In this document: positions 16,413 to 24,355 of the stretch, in pieces
Layout of the letters: each line of letters begins with the position of its first letter
Numbering within the stretch: position 1 is the stretch's first letter
Assembly: GCF_014696135.1 (NCBI RefSeq)
Contig: NZ_JACJPP010000017.1
Coordinates: 1-64,000 of the forward strand
Direction of reading: 5' to 3'
Source of the DNA: Nodosilinea sp. FACHB-141
Lineage (GTDB): Bacteria > Cyanobacteriota > Cyanobacteriia > Phormidesmidales > Phormidesmidaceae
Length of the DNA: 64,000 nucleotides
The notes under the pieces: model-generated
What the model was told of the DNA's origin: nothing
The model's database searches: none
Seen by the model: only the letters and a program-made list of their open reading frames with translations
Translations under genes and position numbers: made by a program

Positions 16413-18149
16413 ATGAAATCTAACGTGCTCTGTGCCAAACTTCTCCTCCTAGCCGCCCTACCCGCTCTTGGAATACTTACCCCGAAACAAGCGATCGCCC
16501 TACCCGCTCCGGATCTGCAAGCCAGATTGCTGTCAGACATCGCCTTTCAATATGCAAAGCTGGGTGATTCGCAACAGGCATTTGCTATTTCTGAGCAGGC
16601 CCTGGAAGCAGCAGCGGCGATGCAACCCTGCTTCAAAGCAAATTCTCTAGCCAAGGTAGCGGGTAGCTACTGGCTAATTGGGCAGGAGACAGAAGGCAAG
16701 CGACAGGTTACAGAGGCCATTGAAACCGCCCGTACTCAGGAGGCAACCGGATGTAGTGGCAGTGCCACCTCTCCGACCGAATCGTTAATGAACCGGGCTG
16801 TGGAATTGTCCGACGAGGGGCAGTTTGAGTTAGCGATCGCGCTAGCCAGCGGGATGGGAGCCCCACTGGCCCTGTCGGAAATTGCAGCTGATTTGTTGGA
16901 CGTAGGACAATCTCGGCGAGCGGACGAGTTACTAAAGGAAGCGATCGCCCAGACACAAACGATTAAGGAAGCGCTCGGCCAGGCACAAACGACTAACGAT
17001 GCCTATTACCAAACGCAAACGTTGAACATGATGGGCATGAATCTGGCTCTAGCAGGGCATCCTGAGCCCGCAAAGATGGTGCTAGAACAGGCCATTCTGA
17101 GCGCGGAAACCGTGGAGACCGACAACCCCGAAAGGGCTTCGTTGCAGGGAAGTGCTCTGCTTTGGACGGCCCGGCAGTTTGTGGAGTTAGGTGCAAACGA
17201 TCGGGCGATCGCGGTTCTTGATCAAACCCTTCCCAAAATCCGTAACCTTCCTACTGCCCCGCTTCCCCTCGATAAAGTGATTCAGTTTGTCGATGCGGCG
17301 CTCCTTTACCAGCAGGTAGGTCTAAACGACAAAGCCGTGGCGACACTGGAAGAGGCCCATCAGGTTGGAAAAGCCATCGCTCCCGCTAATGCCTTGCGAG
17401 GTCGAGCCGATGCGGATGCGCTGGGTCGAGTAGCCGTTGGCCATGCCAAAATTGGCGACTTTGAGCGAGCCATGCAAATTGTCGAGGAAATCCAGCCGGT
17501 CAGCGAGCGGCAGGGGGCATTGGGAGACATTGCGATCGCCTATGCCGCAGCAGGTAATTTAGACGAGGCAGTCAAACTGGCGGAGTCTAACCCCAACCGT
17601 AACGGTGCGATGATCGGCATCGTCAGACACTATTTGCAAGAAAAGCAGCTAGATCAGGCGTGGCAGGTTGTTCAGGTACAGCAGGTCAAAGGCATCTTGT
17701 CAGAAGTGGCAGTTGGGTATCTCGATGCAGGCCAGCCTGAGCGGGCGTTGCAGCTCGTTCAAACCGGCAAGCTAGAGGGATTTATGCCAGACATCATGCA
17801 GGGCTATGCTGCGGCTGGGCAACCGGAGCAGGCAATGGAACTGGCTCAAAGTGAAGGCATCGAATGGCTCCTGCCCTCGGTGGTGCAAGGATTTGCTCAG
17901 CAAGGGCAGTTTGATGCTGCTTTGCAAACGGCGCAATCGATTGTCGAGCCGGTCGATCGCGCACAGGCGTTGATTGCGATCGCTCGTGCCTATACTGAGC
18001 CACCGGCTGAGGCACAAGGGATACGACGGTTCGTGACGCGGACGCAGGATAGGATTGTCGGGCTGTTTGGCACCTCCGATCGTGAACGAGCAGCTGAGGT
18101 GTTGGTACAAGCTCTACAAGCGACTCAATCTATCTCCTCAGAGGAATGA
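16413..18149 (+). CDS. Secreted TPR-like repeat protein
   Basis: 578 residues with a signal peptide (LLLLAALPALGILT, cleavage probably near AIALPAP). Degenerate TPR/helical repeats fill the whole mature protein: AFAISEQALEAAAAM, AVATLEEAHQVG, RAMQIVEEIQ, EAVKLAES, RALQLVQTGKLEGFMPDI, QAMELAQSEGIEWLLPSV. The last repeats are short and unusually regular (about 32-34 residues). Such proteins scaffold other proteins in the periplasm or outer membrane. No catalytic motif is visible. It follows a small membrane protein on the same strand. Confidence 0.75.
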   Translation: MKSNVLCAKLLLLAALPALGILTPKQAIALPAPDLQARLLSDIAFQYAKLGDSQQAFAISEQALEAAAAMQPCFKANSLAKVAGSYWLIGQETEGKRQVTEAIETARTQEATGCSGSATSPTESLMNRAVELSDEGQFELAIALASGMGAPLALSEIAADLLDVGQSRRADELLKEAIAQTQTIKEALGQAQTTNDAYYQTQTLNMMGMNLALAGHPEPAKMVLEQAILSAETVETDNPERASLQGSALLWTARQFVELGANDRAIAVLDQTLPKIRNLPTAPLPLDKVIQFVDAALLYQQVGLNDKAVATLEEAHQVGKAIAPANALRGRADADALGRVAVGHAKIGDFERAMQIVEEIQPVSERQGALGDIAIAYAAAGNLDEAVKLAESNPNRNGAMIGIVRHYLQEKQLDQAWQVVQVQQVKGILSEVAVGYLDAGQPERALQLVQTGKLEGFMPDIMQGYAAAGQPEQAMELAQSEGIEWLLPSVVQGFAQQGQFDAALQTAQSIVEPVDRAQALIAIARAYTEPPAEAQGIRRFVTRTQDRIVGLFGTSDRERAAEVLVQALQATQSISSEE

Positions 18150-18510
18150 GGGATGTGGGAGCGCAAGCAGTCGTTTTTGCGTTCTAAAACCGTCGTACTA
18201 CTGTCGCACATCAGGCCGCTGGAGCTGCCGTCGGAGGCATTGTCGATGACGCGCGCGATCAGCTCTGAAGCCTACCGCGTCAGTACTATGACTAAGTTGA
18301 ATGCATCGGCTGAGACGCAGTACAACCATTCTGGTGCAACGGACTAACGGAGTTACTTTTAGGATTACAAATTCTTTTGTAGTCGCAGCCAGAACCGTTA
18401 TCTGATGAGGACACGCAACCATTGCATTGAGTGACATTCGACTTGGAGTGCAGGTTGATGAAACTTAGCAGTCTTATCAGTAACACACCGATAGTGGTGT
18501 TCTCGCAGAG
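18150..18510. other. Intergenic, nothing recognised
   Basis: Short frames only, none with a convincing start or family motif. I see no strong hairpin. Confidence 0.35.
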
Positions 18511-18762
18511 GTGCTGGTGCAAAACAACGTATCAGTAGATGAAAGGTCGCAGGCTTGCGAGCAAGTCAGGAGACAATTTATTAGCCTTGTGCAGGATTAC
18601 ATCACAAGGCAGCCAACGGGATTAACACGAATTTTTGGTGCTTTTGAGCTTACCCGCAAGCCTCGCTCGGGCTCCAAAGTCGTGATTACTTTCGCGACTT
18701 CAGCGGAGCAGCCATTCATTCCGCTGAGTTTAACCACACCTGAGCTCCAATTCATAGCCTGA
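18511..18762 (+). CDS. Hypothetical small protein
   Basis: 83 residues that I do not recognise. It is soluble and basic in the middle (ELTRKPRSGSKVVITFATS), and the C-terminal SLTTPELQFIA overlaps the end of the convergent membrane-protein gene by 11 bp. The amino-acid composition is protein-like rather than shadow-like, and the antisense frame is not a known gene. No good ribosome binding site is seen. Confidence 0.4.
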   Translation: MLVQNNVSVDERSQACEQVRRQFISLVQDYITRQPTGLTRIFGAFELTRKPRSGSKVVITFATSAEQPFIPLSLTTPELQFIA

Positions 18763-19525
18763 TTCTGGAACGTCGAAACAGCAAAGCTGATCCGATAAAC
18801 ATCATGACGAAAAATGCGTTCAGACCCAGTACACCTAACACACCCATAGATGCTTCTACCGAGGTCACCTGAGGCTTGTTGATGATCAGTGCGATCACAG
18901 GAACCAATGCCTGAGCGAGTGCTGTTGTAATCAACGTACGTGCCATTCCCTGTGGCCGAAAACGCGCCATGGTGGCACCGAGGATTCCAATGGCGAGCAC
19001 TCCGAAATACATCAGGTTAACGGGGTTGTCCTCAGACCCGATGATCCCAACGGCAAGATTCATCCAGACGAGCAGGAACGCTGCCGCAAGGGCAATACCA
19101 ACAGCTACTCGGTATGCCATAGTGCCCCCTTTCTTCGCTACCAGTTCATAAGCGAGACCTGTACCAAAAATGAGGGCACCGGCAACAATGAAGTCGATCA
19201 AGTCCCAGACCATTTGATCGGTAAACAGCATCGCTAACAAGGGCAACAGCAATATGGATGCTGTCCCGAGCGCAAGGTAAATAATGTTTTTGTTTTGCAT
19301 AATGATATTTGTTATGTTCTCTCTCATAATTCCTGCAAATGTTTCGAGGAACATCCAAAGAGCGCAACCCAATAGCGCTCGTCTTTCCTCGGCACGCTCT
19401 CGGAGAAGATCAGTGAAAGTTTGCTTCATTCCCTCACCAAACCGCTCATAGTACGGCTTTGAATAGAGACGAAGCAGTTTTGCATACCAGTTTCGGTATC
19501 GTCGTATTAAGCGTTCAGATGTCAT
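18752..19525 (-). CDS. Multi-pass membrane protein coupled to a PadR regulator
   Basis: 257 residues from ATG 19525. The basic N-terminal segment (RLIRRYRNWYAKLLRLYSKPYYERFGEGMKQ is conserved in spacing; key residues Y, R, F, M) resembles the permease-prefix region found next to PadR-type regulators. About six hydrophobic helices follow, e.g. IIYLALGTASILLLPLLAM and VAVGIALAAAFLLVWM, ending in a basic tail RRSRIRL. The start lies 11 bp inside the padR gene, indicating translational coupling. A transport or stress-sensing role controlled by the PadR protein is inference; there is no ATPase nearby. Confidence 0.7.
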   Translation of the reverse strand: MTSERLIRRYRNWYAKLLRLYSKPYYERFGEGMKQTFTDLLRERAEERRALLGCALWMFLETFAGIMRENITNIIMQNKNIIYLALGTASILLLPLLAMLFTDQMVWDLIDFIVAGALIFGTGLAYELVAKKGGTMAYRVAVGIALAAAFLLVWMNLAVGIIGSEDNPVNLMYFGVLAIGILGATMARFRPQGMARTLITTALAQALVPVIALIINKPQVTSVEASMGVLGVLGLNAFFVMMFIGSALLFRRSRIRL

Positions 19526-19880
19526 ACGCAAAAGTATTCGGAAAGATCCGCTTCTGTTGTGCAACCATCAAAATTTCGCTGTATCGCTCCAATTCCGCGG
19601 CGAGTGCTTTTTTACCGAGTCCGGTGATTTTGTAATAGATCCGCCGCTCGTCGTCCATTGTTGGGTCTATCTTTTTGTCGCTCTCACCTATCAATCCCGC
19701 CTTGATCATGCGACCAATCGAGCCGTAGAGCGTTCCAGGCCCCATCTTTACCTTTCCCTGTGAATCCGACTCGACCTGCTTCATGATTTCATAGCCATGG
19801 CTCTCCTGTGTGGAGAGTGCAAGAAGGATATAAAACACTGCTGGAGTAAGGGGTTTATGGGTTGTATTCTTTTTAGCCAT
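19515..19880 (-). CDS. PadR-family transcriptional regulator
   Basis: 121 residues with the PadR winged-helix signature: LTPAVFYILLALSTQESHGYEIMKQVE, then GPGTLYGSIGRMIKAGLI and RRIYYKITGLGKKAL. Residues GYEI, GTLY and YYKIT are the family hallmarks. PadR proteins are usually repressors that bind palindromes in their own promoters. A perfect 9-bp inverted repeat starts 10 bp upstream of the start codon. The gene overlaps the downstream membrane-protein gene by 11 bp, so the two form a self-contained regulated unit. Confidence 0.92.
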   Translation of the reverse strand: MAKKNTTHKPLTPAVFYILLALSTQESHGYEIMKQVESDSQGKVKMGPGTLYGSIGRMIKAGLIGESDKKIDPTMDDERRIYYKITGLGKKALAAELERYSEILMVAQQKRIFPNTFAYDI

Positions 19881-19889
19881 GCTTCATAC

Positions 19890-19908
19890 TATATCCGCTG
19901 CGGATATA
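19890..19908 (-). promoter_or_regulatory. Putative PadR operator
   Basis: TATATCCGC-T-GCGGATATA is a perfect inverted repeat with 9-bp arms and a 1-nt centre, just upstream of the padR start. Its A/T ends (TATAT/ATATA) fit PadR operators, and its position would block transcription or translation initiation of the padR-membrane protein unit. Confidence 0.65.
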
Positions 19909-20251
19909 TGTCAATGCGATACCAAGAGGCAGCGATCGCGCTCATCTAAAACATAATCAGTGGCAATCGGTTTAGACTGCGTTCTGATGCGATCGCCACT
20001 AGGTTGCAACCGTTTCAGACCATGATTCTGAAGACAGGGGATTAGGGGCGATCGGTGAAGTGTTTCGAGATCAGGAGTTGAAGTGATCAAAGGTGGTGTT
20101 AAGACAACTTTGAATGAGCAGACGATACTGCTGGAAGGTAGCCAAGGTGACCATCGATCAAACCGAATGCTCAATGGCCTCAACCTACTGAAGGCTTTTA
20201 GGCGGCTGGCGATCGCATTTGCCTAAAGCTAAACTTGTGGCGGTCGATGTG
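19909..20251. other. Intergenic, nothing recognised
   Basis: Contains several HIP1 octamers. A 90-codon minus-strand frame (19911-20183) has no family resemblance I can defend. No gene is called. Confidence 0.35.
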
Positions 20252-20500
20252 ATGGCAGCGATCAAGTGCAAGGAATGTGGCCGCGATGCGAGCAGCAAAG
20301 CGAAGCCGTCCCCTACTTGCGGAGCACAAGTGACAGGCACTATGGAGTCGGTGGTTTGGTGGACGATAGTAGGAGTCTTTTCTGCCGCCGCACTGGGTTG
20401 TGCATATCTTCAGGACTTATCAAATCAGTGCTGTGCGGATGGGCTTGAGCGGGAGTCCGGGGGATTGATGCAATCAGCAAGAGCAGGATACCCCTGCTAA
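20252..20500 (+). CDS. Small zinc-ribbon-like membrane protein, degenerate
   Basis: 82 residues from the ATG at 20252. The N-terminus (IKCKECGRDASSKAKPSPTCGA) matches the common zinc-ribbon opening IKCPECG...KACPNCGA. The second knuckle has lost its first cysteine (SPTC instead of CPNC), leaving three of four ligands. A membrane segment (VVWWTIVGVFSAAALGCAY) follows. The tail after it looks unconserved. This could be a decaying copy; zinc binding is doubtful. Confidence 0.5.
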   Translation: MAAIKCKECGRDASSKAKPSPTCGAQVTGTMESVVWWTIVGVFSAAALGCAYLQDLSNQCCADGLERESGGLMQSARAGYPC

Positions 20501-20633
20501 GTATTAGCTGTCCCACCGGTGAACTACTCAACCCACTCCAAAGCCACAGCTAAGCCATCCAGCTACCCCTGCGCGGGCCTCGACTAATTGGGGCAATCTA
20601 GGCTCAGCATATTTGTGATACATCCTGAGAATT

Positions 20634-20668
20634 TCCCACTGGCTGCACTGGCCGGTGGGATTTATTTT
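20634..20668 (+). terminator. Probable intrinsic terminator
   Basis: TCCCACTGGC and GCCGGTGGGA form a 10-bp stem (one G-T pair) around a 7-nt loop, followed by TTTATTTT. It lies 134 bp after the zinc-ribbon gene on the same strand. Confidence 0.7.
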
Positions 20669-20729
20669 GGTCGGTGCTGACCATTGACCGCGATGCTTAA
20701 ACCGTTTATGTGGCGATCGCGTGGTCAGG

Positions 20730-21557
20730 CTATTGGGCGGGCGGAGCGGGTTGCTGAAGGTTGATAAACGGGACGGTTTCGCCCGTCACTTGAGGGAGAA
20801 CCCCGTTCCACTTTTCGATGGCACGTTGCTGGAGTAGTTCGGCGGAGATGGACTCTTGCTGAAGGCGGTTAGCTTCTGCCTGAGCGCGGGCGGTCGCGAC
20901 CGTTGCCTCACCGTTGGCCTTTGCCTTCTCTACTTCCTGTCGCGCCCGCTCAGCCTCCTGCTTGGCCGTGATGACAGAGTTGATGGCAGCCTGCAACTCT
21001 GCGTCTGGACGGAGGGAGACAAAGCTGATGGAGTGGACCTGGAAGCCGAGGGGATCTAGGTCAGACTGAATCTCCTTGAGGACGGTATCGAGGAACAAGC
21101 TTTTCTGCTCTCCGTAAATTTCGATTGCTTTCATAGTGGAGCCGACTCGGTTGAAGGAGTCCTGCACCATACGTCGAACGTACACATCCGCAATCATTTC
21201 AGGGGACTGGCGAAACTCAGAAAAGATTTGCTCGGCCTTGTCGGGGGCGAAGCTGTAGGAGATAGCCACGTCTGCCGTGAAGCTAGCGCCCTCAGATGAG
21301 TTGAGGGTAATCTGCTCATTCTGGTCAGGGTTGTCGCTGCGCTCCCAAACCAGGTTTTGGCGGTAGGTGGGGAAGTTGTAGATGTCCTCGGTCACCGGGT
21401 TGACACCGTAGCGCCCCACCTCAAGGGTTTCCATCTGACCACGCTTGCCGCCTGCCTGGTAGACCTTTACACCAACATTGCCGGGAGGGACGGTAGCGCA
21501 GCCGCCGAGAAGAGTAGCAGAAAGAACGATCGAGATTCCAAGGGTCTTGGTCTTCAT
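20730..21557 (-). CDS. SPFH/Band 7 (prohibitin-like) lipoprotein
   Basis: 275 residues. A lipoprotein signal (lipobox LLGGC, Cys about 20) anchors it to a membrane outside the cytoplasm. Residues about 25-200 are an SPFH/Band 7 domain (PPGNVGVKVY, GRYGVNP, FTADVAISYSFAP, SVRRM-type segment VYVRRMVQDSFNRVGS). An Ala/Glu-rich helix follows (KQEAERARQEVEKAKANGEATVATA is the central pattern; key residues A, E, R). SPFH proteins form ring assemblies that organise membranes or shield proteases. Its start overlaps the stop of a 56-aa membrane protein by ATGA, so both are probably made together. Confidence 0.88.
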   Translation of the reverse strand: MKTKTLGISIVLSATLLGGCATVPPGNVGVKVYQAGGKRGQMETLEVGRYGVNPVTEDIYNFPTYRQNLVWERSDNPDQNEQITLNSSEGASFTADVAISYSFAPDKAEQIFSEFRQSPEMIADVYVRRMVQDSFNRVGSTMKAIEIYGEQKSLFLDTVLKEIQSDLDPLGFQVHSISFVSLRPDAELQAAINSVITAKQEAERARQEVEKAKANGEATVATARAQAEANRLQQESISAELLQQRAIEKWNGVLPQVTGETVPFINLQQPAPPAQ

Positions 21558-21724
21558 TTGATTTGCGCCAAAGCGTAAAGGACAGAGAGTGTGCCTGCCA
21601 GACCCAGGATTACTGAGGCTGGCAGGGCAAAAGGAAAGGCAGCATTGAAAGCTTCTTTTGCCAGCAGAAACAAGATGACTCCGCTCGCTAGCGGGAAAAA
21701 TACGTTGAGCGTCTTCCGGATCAT
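21554..21724 (-). CDS. 56-aa two-helix membrane protein coupled to the SPFH lipoprotein
   Basis: An ATG at 21724 opens a 56-residue frame ending in TGA. That TGA overlaps the ATG of the SPFH gene (ATGA), a classic coupled junction. The protein has two hydrophobic helices, LNVFFPLASGVILFLLA and PFALPASVILGLAGTLSVLY, and a short Lys-ended tail. I do not recognise a family. The junction and clean membrane pattern make it likely to be real, despite being short enough to be missed by routine gene calling. Confidence 0.65.
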   Translation of the reverse strand: MIRKTLNVFFPLASGVILFLLAKEAFNAAFPFALPASVILGLAGTLSVLYALAQIK

Positions 21725-21786
21725 GGCTAAATAGGGTTCTGGATTTGTAGGATGGTCAGCCTTGCAAGCCTGTCCTTGAGGGGTAG

Positions 21787-22026
21787 ATGGTCCAAGTATT
21801 CCCTGAAGTGTTCGATCGCTTCATTTCACTGATGACTCCACGTGCGATCGCGACCCTGATTCCGTTGTGCCCGTTGGTTGAGTAGCTAGGGCACTATGCG
21901 TCAACCCTAGCTGAAGTAGATAAGTGGATTGTGATTCCACCGTTCAACAGTTCACAACGCTTTGCCCAGTACACTTGGGCAGTGCTCAAAAAAGCGTTCT
22001 CAGAAGTATTCTCAAAATCGCGCTAA
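21787..22026 (+). pseudogene. Broken small gene with internal TAG
   Basis: A 79-codon plus-strand frame is interrupted by TAG at codon 33 (21883-21885). Both sides look like protein: FPEVFDRFISLMTPRAIATL before it, and EVDKWIVIPPFNSSQRFAQY plus TWAVLKKAFSEVF after it. This suggests a gene inactivated by one nonsense mutation. I do not recognise the family, and no tRNA suppression is implied. Confidence 0.4.
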
Positions 22027-22042
22027 CCCACTCTGAATCGCG

Positions 22043-22258
22043 TTACAGCAGGTTCAATTGCTGTACCTTGGGCTGGTCCACTTCATCGGGTATCGCTGGC
22101 CTCAGCTCTGCCAAATGGCCTTTCCAATCAGCCTCAGCATCGACGTAACCATATTTTTAGCCCCCCTTGGACACCATTCCAGTGCGGCCATCGGGCAAGA
22201 CAACGCGATCGCCATAGTCAAAGCCGTGGGGGTTGAATTGGTGCAATTCATACTCTGC
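22043..22258 (-). pseudogene. Gene remnant with internal stop
   Basis: A minus-strand frame reads YELHQFNPHGFDYGDRVVLP and DGRTGMVSKGG, then hits TAA (22157-22159). It continues as KYGYVDAEADWKGHLAELRP before a natural TAA at 22043. The GDRVxLPDGRTGxV pattern is typical of small beta-barrel proteins. There is no start codon in frame upstream. Probably a decayed, 5'-truncated gene of unknown function. Confidence 0.35.
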
Positions 22259-22261
22259 TGA

Positions 22262-22687
22262 GTTTTTGGAAATATGCTGACTTTGGGATCAATACATTTA
22301 TTTTTCTGATGCTCGGCATTGAGATTAATCTAGTCTTAATCGCTCACTTATAGCAAAGGGCATGCTAATTGCTAGTTAAAATTGATTGCAAACCGTATCG
22401 TGGTATACTAAAAAATGTTTACCTGAATTAAGAGCTAAGCCTGTTAGGAAAATGAATGCTGACGTTCATCGACACTTAAAATCTGCTAAAAAAGCAGTTG
22501 CAAATTCAAACTTTGATCACTTTGCCGCTCGGCACTGGGAAAGAACAGTCAAGCAGAAGTTGCTGTAATCGCTTCGCTGTAGTAGCACTGTGCGACTTGA
22601 ACCCCACCAAGTTTTGCTATAAATTGCTAGCCGCTTTAGATCCTAGTTGAAAGACAAGGGTGGTCACTTCAGTTTATCAACCTGAAG
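22262..22687. other. Intergenic, little recognisable
   Basis: A/T-rich sequence. A short plus-strand frame (22452-22568; KSAKKAVANSNFDHFAARHW) could encode a 38-residue peptide, but nothing else supports it. Confidence 0.3.
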
Positions 22688-22846
22688 ATGATTGTCATAC
22701 AGTTTTTTTTGGGAATCTATTTAGGTTGGATTCGTAATCCATTCATTGGATTCGGAAAGTTGCATGGGTATTCCATGCAACTTCAATTTCATGCGCTCAA
22801 TATTCTTCTTTTTGCCCCTGCGTTAACTCTTTTTTCACTGAGTTAA
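22688..22846 (+). CDS. Possible 52-aa membrane peptide
   Basis: An ATG-to-TAA frame of 52 codons. Its hydrophobic start (MIVIQFFLGIYLGWI) and hydrophobic C-terminal stretch (ALNILLFAPALTLFSLS) would fit a small membrane protein. No clear ribosome binding site and no known family; it could be chance. Confidence 0.22.
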   Translation: MIVIQFFLGIYLGWIRNPFIGFGKLHGYSMQLQFHALNILLFAPALTLFSLS

Positions 22847-23004
22847 TACCACTTATATCACAGCCAATTTGCTTTGCACGATGTGAAGACTCAGCAAGAG
22901 AGCCTTTCAGAATGTGCTTACTAGTTTGAGATATCTATCAACAGTTGGCTTTTACTCCTCTCTTTCACATGCCTCAAAAAATTTTCGTCATTGATTAGTT
23001 TGTC

Positions 23005-23214
23005 ATGGTGCTTACTCCGCTTATAACCTCACTTGCGATCGCCTGTTTTGCCCTGTATCTCAGGAAAATGGCACAGGAAGAGATGGTCAGGATATTTGCC
23101 GCAATTGTATCGCTTCTAAGTTTGCTCGCAAGTCTTACTCTAGCTCCCTGGTTTATTCAAGCGTTACTTCTGATTGTTATCTTGATGTCTTGGCGTAATT
23201 CAGTTGTTCGCTAA
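23005..23214 (+). CDS. Small two-helix membrane protein
   Basis: 69 residues with two membrane helices, PLITSLAIACFALYL and a longer C-terminal one spanning LASLTLAPWFIQALLLIVILM. The LAPW-x-IQ motif recalls small conserved cyanobacterial membrane proteins, but I cannot name the family. It stands alone between remnants. The start (GTC-ATG-GTG) lacks an obvious Shine-Dalgarno sequence. Confidence 0.5.
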   Translation: MVLTPLITSLAIACFALYLRKMAQEEMVRIFAAIVSLLSLLASLTLAPWFIQALLLIVILMSWRNSVVR

Positions 23215-23351
23215 ATCTATTGTTGTTTTCAATTGTCTAATAATTCTTCTTCAGTTACTGCAGGAAAATTCAAGTGAAAAAGGAAAAGTTTCAAGAGGGT
23301 AGGATCAATGATTGTCCCTCATATTGCCTCTCAAACCGTTAGGTGAAACGA

Positions 23352-23500
23352 GTTGGGCTAGGCCAACTTTCGCTTGACGGATTACCCCAGTATCGAGCAT
23401 CTATGGGAGATTATCTTCTGTGCTTACTTGATGATTAGTTTCCATACAAAGCACTTCTGTCAGCATGCCCCAATATGGCTGGGGGCTCGGCTTTTTTGCC
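23352..23500 (+). pseudogene. C-terminal fragment of an IS4/IS701-like transposase
   Basis: The plus-strand reading LG-stop-ANFRLTDYPSIEHLWEIIFCAYLM resembles the LGWADYRLTDYxxIExWWE region near the end of IS4-superfamily transposases, with the Trp codon mutated to TAG. The frame then loses resemblance. No inverted repeats or flanking duplications are recognisable. Family assignment is from memory and tentative. Confidence 0.4.
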
Positions 23501-23690
23501 TCACCCTGGATCTTCTCAATGAACGGCTTCAGAAGCTTTTCCATGCGCTGATTGTCGATATAGCGGCTGATGGCATCGTTGTCGCCCCGCTCAGTGCTGG
23601 CCCCTCTTTGCCCGCGATAGGTACCATCGGCAGCGATCGCCTTGCAGTAGCCGCTGCTCAGCGACCCAATTTACGGATTGATAAGGGCTA
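23401..23690 (-). pseudogene. Unidentified gene fragment antisense to the transposase remnant
   Basis: A minus-strand frame without a start codon reads SGYCKAIAADGTYRGQRGAS, then NDAISRYIDNQRMEKLLKPF and IEKIQGEAKKP, before running into the antisense of the transposase fragment and a TAG at 23401-23403. The first 60 codons look coding and the rest do not. It appears to be a 5'-truncated gene joined to IS debris. Function unknown. Confidence 0.3.
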
Positions 23691-23759
23691 TGAGGTTCAG
23701 CCCATGAGCCAGCAAAGCGCCTTATTCTGAGTAGAGTTATTGCCAGAAGGCCGCAAACT

Positions 23760-24305
23760 ATGTCTATCGCTACAGCTGAGAACGGCTGGGTCAATACTGT
23801 TGATGGTCAAACTCCAGAGGTAATCATCAGGGCACGAAAAATCCTTGAGGGTACTATCTACGGCACCCCCTCCACCAGTTCCCCCGATGGCTTGCCCTGG
23901 GTCTCCCCACTCTTCTTCACCTACGATTCTGACTGGAACCTGTACTGGTCTTCAGCAATGGTGGCCCAGCACTCTCAAAACCTCTATGCCAACCAGGGTC
24001 GGGCTGCGATCGCCATTTACAGTACAGATCGGGAAGAGGGCAAAGGCCAAGGGCTTTATCTCTCTGGCACTGCGGCTGAAGTAGAAACAGAGGATATGGA
24101 TCGGGTGATTCCCCTTCTGCTAAAGCGGGCAGCTAAGGGCCAGCAGCGATCGCCTGCTGATTACCTCGCCCCATCCCCTCGACGGCTCTATCGGTTCCAG
24201 CCCCAAACAGTTTGGATCACTGGAGAGCGTATAGCCTTCAGTGAGACCGTTTTGATAGACACGAAGATTCAGCTCAATCTAGCCAGCCTAGTCACTAGGT
24301 TTTAG
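23760..24305 (+). CDS. Pyridoxamine 5'-phosphate oxidase-like flavin-binding protein
   Basis: 181 residues with a split-barrel FMN-binding fold of the PNPOx-like superfamily. It shows YGTPSTSSPDGLPWVSPLFF (first strands), NLYWSSAMVAQHSQNL (a typical WxSxxxxxHxxNL motif) and AAIAIYST...GLYLSGTA. Members oxidise or reduce small molecules with FMN or F420, or bind haem; which applies here is unclear. It is about 35 residues longer at the C-terminus than the minimal domain. It has no operon partner, since the next gene is convergent. Confidence 0.82.
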   Translation: MSIATAENGWVNTVDGQTPEVIIRARKILEGTIYGTPSTSSPDGLPWVSPLFFTYDSDWNLYWSSAMVAQHSQNLYANQGRAAIAIYSTDREEGKGQGLYLSGTAAEVETEDMDRVIPLLLKRAAKGQQRSPADYLAPSPRRLYRFQPQTVWITGERIAFSETVLIDTKIQLNLASLVTRF

Positions 24306-24355
24306 CTTCCTATCAAATCATCTACTCACAGCGTTTCTATTTAGGAAAGGTTCAA

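Noticed and set aside
19911-20183. A 90-codon minus-strand frame that faintly recalls transposase fragments
   Set aside because: The resemblance is too weak and not continuous; no inverted repeats flank it.
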